This document shows positions 1 to 5,516 of a stretch of 12,258 nt of DNA, piece by piece. Both the position numbers and the translations under genes were made by a program. The DNA is from Salinisphaera sp035690525 (GTDB taxonomy: Bacteria; Pseudomonadota; Gammaproteobacteria; Nevskiales; Salinisphaeraceae). The stretch spans positions 1 through 12,258 of the forward strand of contig NZ_DASSKM010000003.1 in NCBI RefSeq assembly GCF_035690525.1, in the 5' to 3' direction. How positions within the stretch are numbered: position 1 is the stretch's first letter; every line of letters begins with the position of its first letter. The notes beneath the pieces were generated by a model, which was not told the origin of the DNA, searched no databases, and worked only from the letters and a program-made list of their open reading frames with translations.

Positions 1-155
1 TGCTCATTCATCTGACCGGGCGCGGTCGGGAGCTCAAGTCCGAAGCCCGGCATATTCAGGCCGATATGCTCTGTCGCATGGAACTGACACGTGACGAATC
101 GCGCGGTCTCCAGAACCAGGTAGTGAACCTGATCGATCGTCTGGAAAAGAATTAG
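1..155 (+). CDS. MarR-family transcriptional regulator, C-terminal fragment (OhrR-like)
   Basis: Only the last 50 codons are present; the start lies upstream of the window and the stop is TAG at 153-155. The fragment opens with L-I-H-L-T-G-R-G-R-E-L, which matches the end of the MarR winged-helix wing ('LT..GR.L'). A long amphipathic helix follows, ending in L-I-D-R-L-E-K-N, the usual C-terminal dimerisation helix of the family. The segment around 'ADMLCRMELTRDES' resembles the OhrR/organic-peroxide branch, where a Cys-containing stretch precedes the last helix, but the redox-sensing N-terminal Cys of OhrR cannot be checked here. MarR proteins are cytoplasmic dimeric repressors that often control a neighbouring or divergent gene; that target would lie to the left. 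The gene converges on the photolyase with only three bases between the stop codons. Family assignment is fairly safe, subfamily is not. Confidence 0.72.
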   Translation, partial: LIHLTGRGRELKSEARHIQADMLCRMELTRDESRGLQNQVVNLIDRLEKN

Positions 156-158
156 TAA

Positions 159-1571
159 CTAGATCGAGGCGCCGGTGCCGTTTCGTGCCAGCCCCTGCCA
201 GCAGGCCGGCAAGCACGCGATCTGCGGATAGCCGGTGGCGGCGAGCGCGTCGGCGTCGGCCAGCCAAGGCGTATGCCGCAGCGTTCGCGGTAGCGCTTCG
301 AGTTCCGGCAGCCAGTAGCTGACGTATTCGGCATCGCGATCGTAGTAGTGCGCCTGGGCCAGCACGTCGAAGCCGTGGTCGCGCTTATCCGTACCCACAC
401 CCGCGATGTTGGCCCAGTTGCCCCAGTTGCTGGCGACATCGTAGTCGATCAATTGCGCTTCGAACCAGGCCGCGCCCCAGCGCCAGTCCTGGCGAAGTTC
501 GCGGGCGAAATAGCTGGCCACATTCTGGCGGCCGCGGTTGGACATATAGCCGGTCGCGGCCAGCTCGCGCATGTTCGCGTCGACGAACGGCATGCCGGTG
601 CGCCCGCTGCGCCACGCCTTGATCACGGCCGCCTCGGTCGCCCGTGGCCGGTCGCGGCGTTGCAGCAGGCCGCCGCGGGCGAACAGACGCCCGCCGTGAC
701 GGGCGAGCACCCAATGAAAGAACTCGCGCCAGCGCAGTTCGAGCACCAGCCAATAAGTGGATTCGTTGGCCGCGATCTCCAATTCGAAGCGCGCCAATTC
801 GTCCGCGATGCGCCGCACCGACAGACACCCCCTGGCCAGCCACGGCGACAGCTTGGAGGAAAAATTCTCCCCCGTGAGCTGGCCCCGCGTCTGCTTGTAA
901 TGAGTCACCGCCTGCGACCGCCACAAATAATCGGCCAGATGCCGCTGCGCGGCCGGCTCGCCGCCGACGAACAATGTTCCGGTCGGCGACCAGTCCGCCG
1001 GATCGAAGATTTCGATGCCGGCGTAATCGACCGGATCCAGACCGGCCGCCCGGCTCGGCGCCGCGATCGGCCGCGTCGGCCGGCCGGCGCGCTCGATCCG
1101 GCGCCGAAAGCGGGTAAACACACGCGGCATGTCATCCAAATCGAACGGCAGATCGGCGCGGTCGTGCATCGTATTGGGCCGCGTGGCGTGCAGCGCGACA
1201 TCGATACCCCGCAGCGCGGCCCGCACGCGGGTCAGTTGGTCCGCTTCCTCGGGCGCGGTTTCCGCCGCCGTCCAGACCGAATCGGCGCCATTGGCTTTGG
1301 CAAGGCGCACGAGCAGGTTTTCCGGTTCACCGACGGCCACCACCAGCGGCACGCCCAGCGCGCGCAAGCGTACGCCGAGCGCGACCAGCGCCTGACCGAT
1401 AAAACCGCGGCGGTGCGCGCCGAGCTTGGGCGCGCCGTACGCGCTGTCGGCCGCGAATCCGCCGTCGACGCAATACACCGCGAGTACGGCGCCGGCGCGC
1501 GCGGCCTCCGCCAATGCGGGGTTGTCGTCGACACGGAGATCGTTTTTGAACCAGCAGATCGTGCGGCTCAT
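159..1571 (-). CDS. DASH-family cryptochrome / deoxyribodipyrimidine photolyase
   Basis: A 470-residue FAD-dependent blue-light protein. Members of the DASH group bind FAD and usually an MTHF antenna, and repair cyclobutane pyrimidine dimers, preferentially in single-stranded DNA. The N-terminal photolyase alpha/beta domain starts with 'TICWFKNDLRVDDNPAL' (residues 4-20). The FAD-binding domain shows 'QTRGQLTGENFSSKLSPWLARGCLS' features at about 227-251, 'LELRWREFF' at 277-285, and the highly conserved block at about 326-394 with 'PFVDANMREL', 'GYMSNRGRQNVAS', 'DWRWGAAWFE', 'DYDVASNWGNW' and 'AGVGTD'. That block is characteristic of CRY-DASH. An in-frame extension to 1700 exists but adds 43 residues that only overlap DUF2256 in another frame. 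The chosen ATG has a GGAG Shine-Dalgarno about 8 bases upstream and begins the conserved fold. The start overlaps the stop of DUF2256 (ATGA), implying one operon and translational coupling. True photolyase versus signalling cryptochrome activity cannot be decided from sequence. Confidence 0.93.
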   Translation of the reverse strand: MSRTICWFKNDLRVDDNPALAEAARAGAVLAVYCVDGGFAADSAYGAPKLGAHRRGFIGQALVALGVRLRALGVPLVVAVGEPENLLVRLAKANGADSVWTAAETAPEEADQLTRVRAALRGIDVALHATRPNTMHDRADLPFDLDDMPRVFTRFRRRIERAGRPTRPIAAPSRAAGLDPVDYAGIEIFDPADWSPTGTLFVGGEPAAQRHLADYLWRSQAVTHYKQTRGQLTGENFSSKLSPWLARGCLSVRRIADELARFELEIAANESTYWLVLELRWREFFHWVLARHGGRLFARGGLLQRRDRPRATEAAVIKAWRSGRTGMPFVDANMRELAATGYMSNRGRQNVASYFARELRQDWRWGAAWFEAQLIDYDVASNWGNWANIAGVGTDKRDHGFDVLAQAHYYDRDAEYVSYWLPELEALPRTLRHTPWLADADALAATGYPQIACLPACWQGLARNGTGASI

Positions 1572-1741
1572 TTCGCCACTCCATCGCCCGCCCTGATCGA
1601 CTTGTGCGCCGAGCGGCAGGCCTTGCTGCAGTATTTGATCCGATACCAGTCGCGCGCCCACTTGCGCCGCCAGACAAAAACACGGCCGCAGCGAACGCAC
1701 GTTTTTCGAGGTAGATCGCCCTTCTTGCGCATTCGAGACAT
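1568..1741 (-). CDS. DUF2256 family small zinc-ribbon-like protein
   Basis: This 57-aa protein was found by reading the minus strand upstream of the photolyase. It is basic and carries two cysteine pairs, C15-x2-C18 ('TCVRCGR') and C38-x3-C42 ('YCSKACR'), flanking a Trp/Arg-rich stretch ('FVWRRKWARDW', residues 22-32). This layout is the signature of DUF2256 (Pfam PF10013, from memory), a short family of unknown function that is often found beside CRY-DASH/photolyase genes. A zinc-binding role is inferred from the four cysteines. The stop TGA (1570-1568) overlaps the photolyase ATG (1571-1569), so the two are almost certainly co-transcribed and translationally coupled. The ATG at 1741 lacks a clear Shine-Dalgarno; a second in-frame ATG three codons later is possible. 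No longer upstream start is visible. Confidence 0.9.
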   Translation of the reverse strand: MSRMRKKGDLPRKTCVRCGRVFVWRRKWARDWYRIKYCSKACRSAHKSIRAGDGVAK

Positions 1742-1785
1742 GAATACCGGACCCGAACCGGACTGCGGCTGAATTGGATGTCTTT

Positions 1786-1812
1786 CGACCGTGCGGAATG
1801 AAACCGCGGTCG
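1786..1812. repeat. Inverted repeat in the leader of DUF2256-photolyase
   Basis: CGACCG (1786-1791) pairs with CGGTCG (1807-1812). Inside it CGG (1794-1796) pairs with CCG (1804-1806), leaving a two-base bulge and a seven-base loop. It lies about 45 bases upstream of the DUF2256 start, so it may sit in the 5' leader or be an operator. There is no flanking T-run, so it is not a standard terminator. Confidence 0.35.
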
Positions 1813-1860
1813 GCCCAAGAAGAGAGCTAACGCCCCTTTGGAAATCCCATTGTTAAGGTG

Positions 1861-1878
1861 CCCGCGGCAAGCCGTGGG
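1861..1878. repeat. Short inverted repeat (CCCGCGG/CCGTGGG)
   Basis: CCCGCGG (1861-1867) and CCGTGGG (1872-1878) can form a seven-pair stem with one G-U pair around a CAAG loop. It lies between HDAC and the DUF2256-photolyase pair. It could be an attenuating hairpin or a protein site, and chance in GC-rich DNA is also possible. Confidence 0.25.
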
Positions 1879-2011
1879 AATAACGATTTATACGTCGTGC
1901 CCCGGCCAGCCGATGCAGATCACAGCCGTTGCTTTAGACTTGAGGGGCGACGGGCGGCGTGTCAGCCGGCGGTTTGCGCGCGGCGCGTCGCGTTTTCGCC
2001 GTGGGCCACGC

Positions 2012-3118
2012 TCATTTCATATCCGCGAAGGCAGAGCGATGGAATTCGGCGATCTCCGCGACCTCGGCCACGCCCGGCTCGCGCAGCGGGCTCGGCGCGC
2101 CGCCGGCCATGACTTCAAGCGTACTGCGCGTGCAGCGCGCCAAGGTTTCCGGGTTGTAACCCCCTTCCAGCGCCATCACCAGCCGGCCGTCGCAGTAAGT
2201 ATCGGCCAGATGCTGGACGATGCCGGTCAGCGCGCTGAACCCGTCGTAGGTCATGGTCAGGCACAGTTCGTTGATATGCGCGTCCATGCCCGCCGAAACC
2301 ATCACCAGGTCCGGCCTGAACCACGCGGCGGCCGGCACGAGAATCTCTTCGAAGGCCTTGATCATGGCGCGGTCGCCGGCATCGCCCGGCAGCGGCACGT
2401 TGACCGTGACGCCCTCGCCCAGCCCCTCGCCGATGTCCTCCATACGTCCAGTGCCGGGATAGAATGGCGCCGCGCGGTGGGTATCGAAGAAAAGCACGCC
2501 GGGATCGGCGGCGAAAATATCCTGGGTGCCGTTGCCGTGATGCGCATCCCAGTCGACGATCAACACGCGCTCTGCATCCCAGCACGCCTGCGCATGCGCG
2601 GCCCCGACCGCGATGTTGTTGAACAGGCAAAAACCGCGCGCACGCACAGCATTGGCATGATGGCCCGGCGGACGCGACACCACGAACGCCGAACCGGTGC
2701 GTTTTTCGAACACGGCGTCGACCGCGGCGACCACCGAGCCCGCCGCGACTCCAGCGGCTTCCAGGCTACCGGCGGAAACCGCCGTGGTATCGACGTCCAG
2801 CCAGGCCTGTTTGCCCTTGAGATGATGCAGACTCTCGAGATACGACGTTGTGTGCACCCGCTGGAGTTGCCGCTTGGTCGCGGCGCGGCCGGCCTCGAAG
2901 CGAACGCCGGGCACCGGCTCGGCGTGCAGCAGATCGTTGATCGCGATCACCCGCCCCGGATGCTCGGGATAGCTCCACTTCGCCTGCATCCCCAGGCCGT
3001 CGAGAATATGGCGCACCCGGCTGTTCATGCGGCCGGGCAGGAACGGCTCCTCGGCCTGCGGCCGATGCCGAAGCATGCGTTGGTCGTAAAACACGGTTAC
3101 GTCGCGGTCGCCGATCAC
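2012..3118 (-). CDS. Histone deacetylase family protein (acetylpolyamine amidohydrolase-like)
   Basis: A 368-residue arginase/deacetylase-fold protein predicted to hydrolyse the acetyl-amide bond of an acetylated amine or lysine. In bacteria the substrates are usually acetylpolyamines or other small acetylated molecules. All hallmarks are visible: 'SRPPGHHA' (148-155) with the charge-relay His pair H153/H154, 'GFCLFNNIAVGA' (162-173), 'DWDAHHGNGTQ' (189-199) with zinc ligands D191 and H193, 'SAGMDAH' (275-281) with zinc ligand D279, and 'LEGGYN' (317-322) with the transition-state Tyr Y321. The common 'SAGFDAH' reads Met instead of Phe. No signal peptide is present, so it is cytoplasmic. The start is GTG with AAGGA six bases upstream. 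This GTG overlaps the stop of a possible 37-aa ORF downstream of surE, suggesting a surE-HDAC operon. The exact substrate is not predictable. Confidence 0.92.
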   Translation of the reverse strand: MIGDRDVTVFYDQRMLRHRPQAEEPFLPGRMNSRVRHILDGLGMQAKWSYPEHPGRVIAINDLLHAEPVPGVRFEAGRAATKRQLQRVHTTSYLESLHHLKGKQAWLDVDTTAVSAGSLEAAGVAAGSVVAAVDAVFEKRTGSAFVVSRPPGHHANAVRARGFCLFNNIAVGAAHAQACWDAERVLIVDWDAHHGNGTQDIFAADPGVLFFDTHRAAPFYPGTGRMEDIGEGLGEGVTVNVPLPGDAGDRAMIKAFEEILVPAAAWFRPDLVMVSAGMDAHINELCLTMTYDGFSALTGIVQHLADTYCDGRLVMALEGGYNPETLARCTRSTLEVMAGGAPSPLREPGVAEVAEIAEFHRSAFADMK

Positions 3119-3228
3119 GCGTTATCCTTCGGTGCGGGCCGATTTGCAGCATAGCGTCGCGAGCCGGCGCTGCGATAGCCGGCGCCGACAACTACGGCGA
3201 CGAATGCGATGCGCGGCGACGCATTCAT
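3115..3228 (-). CDS. Possible 37-aa small protein bridging surE and the HDAC gene
   Basis: This short ORF starts at an ATG overlapping the surE stop (ATGA, 3228-3225) and ends in a TGA overlapping the HDAC GTG start (GTGA, 3118-3115). It has four-base overlaps at both ends and fills the otherwise empty 106-bp gap exactly. The product begins M-N-A-S-P-R, has a short hydrophobic stretch 'IAFVAVVVGAGY' (residues 7-18), then a basic Arg/Ala-rich tail. It resembles no family I recognise. The hydrophobic run is short for a full membrane span. No separate Shine-Dalgarno is visible, so it would depend on coupling to surE. The double overlap could be coincidence in GC-rich DNA, where open frames are common; part of the same frame stays open antiparallel to nothing real upstream. 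Treat as a candidate only. Confidence 0.33.
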   Translation of the reverse strand: MNASPRIAFVAVVVGAGYRSAGSRRYAANRPAPKDNA

Positions 3229-4052
3229 CGCGATTTGCGCGCGGCCGTGGACACGTCCGGCGCCAGCGCCCATTCGCGCCCGACGCCGATCGCGGCCAGA
3301 CGCGCCTCGTCGCAGCGCTCGCGCTTGAGCGGCATGGCCGAAACATAGCCGTCGCGCAGCGCCACCACATCGGAATCGGCATGGTCGACCCGCTCCAGAC
3401 CGCGTTCGAAGGCCATCCAGCGATAAGCCTGGCCGCGCGAATCCCGCTGCTCGACCAGCCGCGGCGCGATCATGCTGCCGCCGACCTGACGCGTGAAGCG
3501 CAAACCGGCGACCGTGGCCGGATCGCGCATCGGAAAATTGATGTTCCACGCGTTACCGTGCGGGTCGTCCTCCGGGTCGCGCGCAGCCCAGAGCGCCTCG
3601 ATCACGGGGCGCGCCCAGGTTTCGGCGACCGAGAAATCGAAAGCGCGGCAATCGGTGAAGGCCTGGCTGAGCGCGATCGCCGGCAAGCCGAAATGCGCGG
3701 CGGCCACCGCCGCGCCGACGGTGCCGGAATACATCACCGAATCGGACAAATTATGGCCCCAGTTCACGCCCGAGAGCACCAGACCCGGCCGCGCGCCGCC
3801 CATCAGCCCGGCGCCGAGCGCGACCATCACGCAGTCGGCCGGCGTGCCGGTCACCGAATAACGCCGGCCGCCGTGCTCGTGGACCCTGAGCGGATGATGC
3901 ATCGACAACGCCTGCGCCATGCCGCTCTGGTCGGTGGCCGGCGCGAACACCCAGACCTCGTCGGCCAGCATTCCGGCCAGCCGCTCGGCCACGGCCAGCC
4001 CCGGCGCGCCGATGCCGTCGTCGTTGGTGACGACGATACGTTCGAGTTTCAT
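3225..4052 (-). CDS. surE: 5'/3'-nucleotidase SurE
   Basis: A 275-residue cytoplasmic, divalent-metal-dependent nucleotidase of the SurE family that removes phosphate from nucleoside 5'- and 3'-monophosphates and, in some members, short polyphosphate. The N-terminus 'VVTNDDGIGAPG' (7-18) supplies the metal-binding acid pair D11/D12. The third and fourth ligands are S43 in 'DQSGMAQ' and N97 in 'LSGVNWGHN'. 'VTGTPADCV' (67-75) and 'YSGTVGAAVAAAHFG' (108-122) are further family motifs. The ATG at 4052 is preferred over a TTG eight codons upstream because it begins the conserved strand and has GGAG about ten bases before it. In many gammaproteobacteria surE sits with pcm, nlpD and rpoS; here it instead precedes an HDAC-family gene on the same strand. 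It is divergent from the crotonase gene. Confidence 0.93.
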   Translation of the reverse strand: MKLERIVVTNDDGIGAPGLAVAERLAGMLADEVWVFAPATDQSGMAQALSMHHPLRVHEHGGRRYSVTGTPADCVMVALGAGLMGGARPGLVLSGVNWGHNLSDSVMYSGTVGAAVAAAHFGLPAIALSQAFTDCRAFDFSVAETWARPVIEALWAARDPEDDPHGNAWNINFPMRDPATVAGLRFTRQVGGSMIAPRLVEQRDSRGQAYRWMAFERGLERVDHADSDVVALRDGYVSAMPLKRERCDEARLAAIGVGREWALAPDVSTAARKSR

Positions 4053-4106
4053 CGAAGCATGTCTCCAGCTTCGCAAAAGACGCCCAGCTTAGCGCCTTGG
4101 CCCGAC

Positions 4107-4204
4107 TTACGGTAACCGGACGATGAGGGCATGACCCGTCGACCATCGCCGACTTGCCGGACGCTACGGTAACGGTTTACATACGGTGCAGTATCCAACA
4201 TACC
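4107..4204. promoter_or_regulatory. Divergent surE/crotonase control region with repeated TACGGTAAC
   Basis: The gap between the divergent surE and crotonase starts contains TACGGTAACCG (from 4108) and TACGGTAACGG (from 4165), direct repeats 57 bp apart. The second copy runs into TTTACA (4176-4181), a plausible plus-strand -35 element. CATACC (4199-4204) at 17-bp spacing is a poor -10 match. The repeats could be regulator sites for one or both genes. This is inference from pattern only. Confidence 0.3.
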
Positions 4205-4225
4205 CCACCGCTTCACGAGGTTTTC

Positions 4226-5011
4226 ATGGCCCAACCCGATCTGCAGAGCGGCTGCGTCCGCGCCGCCATCGACGCTCATATCCTGCGTATCACGCTCGAC
4301 CGCGCCGACAAGCGCAACGCGTTGACGCGGGCGATGTACAACGATCTGACGAGCGCGCTGGACGCCGGCCGCGACGATCCCGATGTGCGCGTTATCGTGC
4401 TCGACGGCGAAGGCGAGATGTTCTGTGCCGGCAACGACATCGCCGACTTCGCCCATGTCGATTTGTCGTCCGGCGACGCCGGCGCGACCGGCCCGGCGCT
4501 GACTTTTATCCGGCACATGATCGAATGCGACAAGCCGATCGTGGTCGCCGTGCAGGGTCAGGCCACCGGCATCGGCACCACGTTGCTGCTGCACGCCGAT
4601 CTGGTCGTGGCCGCCGACGATGCGCGCTTTTATACCGCCTTCATCGATCTCGGCCTGGTTCCCGAAGCGGGTTCGAGCCGGCTGCTGCCCGCGCTGCTGG
4701 GCCGGCAGAACGCCGCGCGCCTACTGCTGGCCGGCGATACGCTTACCGCCGCGGACGCCGAGCGCCTGGGTCTGATCGCTTACCGCGTACCGGCGGCCGA
4801 CCTGGCCGAACGCACCCGGGAATTGGCCACGCGACTGGCCGCCAAGCCGCCGGGCGCGATGGCCGCCAGCAAGCGCCTGCTCCGCCAGGGCATGGCTACG
4901 GATACGCTGATCGACCAGATCGAGCGCGAGGCCGAGGTCTTCGGCGAACGGCTGGCCAGCGCCGAGGTGCGCGAGATCATGAACGCCTTCCTCAACCGCA
5001 AGAAACGCTGA
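4226..5011 (+). CDS. Enoyl-CoA hydratase/isomerase (crotonase) family protein
   Basis: A 261-residue crotonase-fold enzyme acting on acyl-CoA, probably in fatty-acid or related beta-oxidation. The oxyanion-hole motif 'MFCAGNDIADF' is at 65-75 and the second glycine-rich element 'GQATGIGTTLLLHADLV' at 111-127. 'FIDLGLVPEAGSSRLLP' (139-155) places a Glu at 147. In classical hydratases the second element reads 'GGGxELA' with a catalytic Glu; here that position is Thr (GIGTTL). The retained 'PE' Glu matches the catalytic Glu of ECI2-type delta3,delta2-enoyl-CoA isomerases. Isomerase activity is therefore more likely than hydratase, though automatic annotation would say hydratase. The ATG is chosen over an upstream in-frame one because GAGG lies five bases before it. 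There is no partner thiolase or dehydrogenase in the window. It converges on the small lipoprotein gene with 19 bp between stops. Confidence 0.88.
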   Translation: MAQPDLQSGCVRAAIDAHILRITLDRADKRNALTRAMYNDLTSALDAGRDDPDVRVIVLDGEGEMFCAGNDIADFAHVDLSSGDAGATGPALTFIRHMIECDKPIVVAVQGQATGIGTTLLLHADLVVAADDARFYTAFIDLGLVPEAGSSRLLPALLGRQNAARLLLAGDTLTAADAERLGLIAYRVPAADLAERTRELATRLAAKPPGAMAASKRLLRQGMATDTLIDQIEREAEVFGERLASAEVREIMNAFLNRKKR

Positions 5012-5030
5012 TCGATGCGCCGGCCTCGGT

Positions 5031-5414
5031 TCAGGAGCCGGAGCGCACGCGGCGGACGTAGTCGTCGAGCGCCTGGGTCACGCGCCGGCGCCAGACCAGC
5101 GCCTGCTGCGCGCCGAGTTGATCGGCCATGTCGTAACTATCGGGGGGCACGGCACTTCGAACCACGGCAATCTGCATGTCCCGATACTTTCGATAGCTCG
5201 CATTGCAGTGAGCCTGGGCGCGCATGGCCGCCTCGCGGGAGGTCAGCTCGCGCTGGTCGATATAAGGCCGAACCGCACGGCTCGCACAGGACCAATAGTC
5301 ATCGTAAGCGGCCCGCATGGGCGAATGCGGATCCGAGGCACAGCCGGCCAAGCTGGCCAAGTTGGCCAAACCGACCAAGCCGGCCAGCACCGACATCAAC
5401 AGTCGTCGCGTCAT
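5031..5414 (-). CDS. Small lipoprotein of unknown function
   Basis: A 127-residue predicted lipoprotein. After M-T-R-R, residues 5-24 form a hydrophobic signal region ending in the lipobox L22-A23-G24-C25, so the mature protein would be lipid-anchored at C25. The following 'ASDPHS' has Asp at +4, not +2, so outer-membrane sorting is expected under the Lol rule. The mature part is about 100 residues, mainly helical in character and rich in Arg, Tyr and Gln, with C43 and C70 available for one disulfide. I recognise no domain. The ATG at 5414 is preferred over one nine codons upstream because it begins a proper n-region and has AGGA nine bases before it. The hydrophobic core is encoded by a 9-bp tandem repeat. 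The gene is divergent from the NlpE-like lipoprotein, which may share its control region. Confidence 0.75.
   Translation of the reverse strand: MTRRLLMSVLAGLVGLANLASLAGCASDPHSPMRAAYDDYWSCASRAVRPYIDQRELTSREAAMRAQAHCNASYRKYRDMQIAVVRSAVPPDSYDMADQLGAQQALVWRRRVTQALDDYVRRVRSGS
5346..5390. repeat. 9-bp tandem repeat inside lipoprotein signal peptide
   Basis: About four and a half copies of a 9-bp unit related to GGCCAAGCT (5346, 5355, 5364, 5373, partial 5382). Read on the minus strand it encodes the repeating (G/N/S)-L-A pattern in the h-region just before the lipobox. A 9-bp period keeps the frame, so copy-number change would lengthen or shorten the signal peptide by three residues. Confidence 0.8.
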
Positions 5415-5430
5415 GATCCGTTGTCCTGAA

Positions 5431-5460
5431 AGTCGGGCCACTACAGAGTCGGACCACTAC
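5431..5460. promoter_or_regulatory. Direct repeat of 14 bp in the divergent lipoprotein promoter region
   Basis: AGTCGGGCCACTAC (5431-5444) and AGTCGGACCACTAC (5447-5460) match at 13 of 14 bases with a 16-bp period. They lie between the two divergent lipoprotein starts. Just beyond, TATAGT on the minus strand (5464-5459) is a possible -10 element, which would put the repeats at the start of the minus transcript. A tandem operator is likely, and a simple duplication is the alternative. Confidence 0.4.
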
Positions 5461-5516
5461 TATACCCGGCTTGGTAACATGCCGGCGCGGACCCGCTTGA
5501 TCGTAGGACCTTCGTC

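Larger units (their letters stand above)
1742..2011. other. Intergenic region between HDAC stop and DUF2256 start
   Basis: This 270-bp gap must hold the end of the HDAC transcript and, if the two units are separate, the promoter for DUF2256-photolyase (minus strand). No convincing coding region was seen. It contains two hairpin-forming inverted repeats, listed separately. No intrinsic terminator with a T-run was found on the minus strand after HDAC. A minus-strand TATAAA (within 1887-1893) could be a -10 element, but no matching -35 was found at normal spacing. Confidence 0.5.

Noticed and set aside
1572..1700. N-terminal extension of the photolyase to an upstream start
   Set aside because: The extra 43 residues have no photolyase character, overlap DUF2256 in another frame, and the downstream ATG has a good ribosome binding site.
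348..1772. Long plus-strand open frame of 474 codons opposite the photolyase
   Set aside because: It is antisense to the clear CRY-DASH and DUF2256 genes, is rich in Arg/Gly/His/Ala without any motif, and is typical of frames kept open by GC-rich codons on the other strand.
1887..1932. Possible ECF/RpoE-type or CRP-type site upstream of DUF2256-photolyase (TGATCT and CGTATA on the minus strand)
   Set aside because: The two elements are 22 bases apart, too far for a light-stress ECF promoter, and the CRP-like half-site lacks its partner.
1838..3154. Long plus-strand open frame of 438 codons opposite the HDAC gene
   Set aside because: It lies antisense to a protein with all HDAC active-site motifs. 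Its translation has low-complexity Arg/His/Gly composition and no recognisable domain.
3132..4115. Plus-strand open frame of 327 codons opposite surE
   Set aside because: It is antisense to surE and has no family motif; a GC-driven shadow frame.
5017..5048. GC-rich hairpin at the convergent crotonase/lipoprotein ends, considered as a terminator
   Set aside because: The stem has a bulge and there is no T-run on either strand; it also lies in the lipoprotein coding end. Not supported as an intrinsic terminator.
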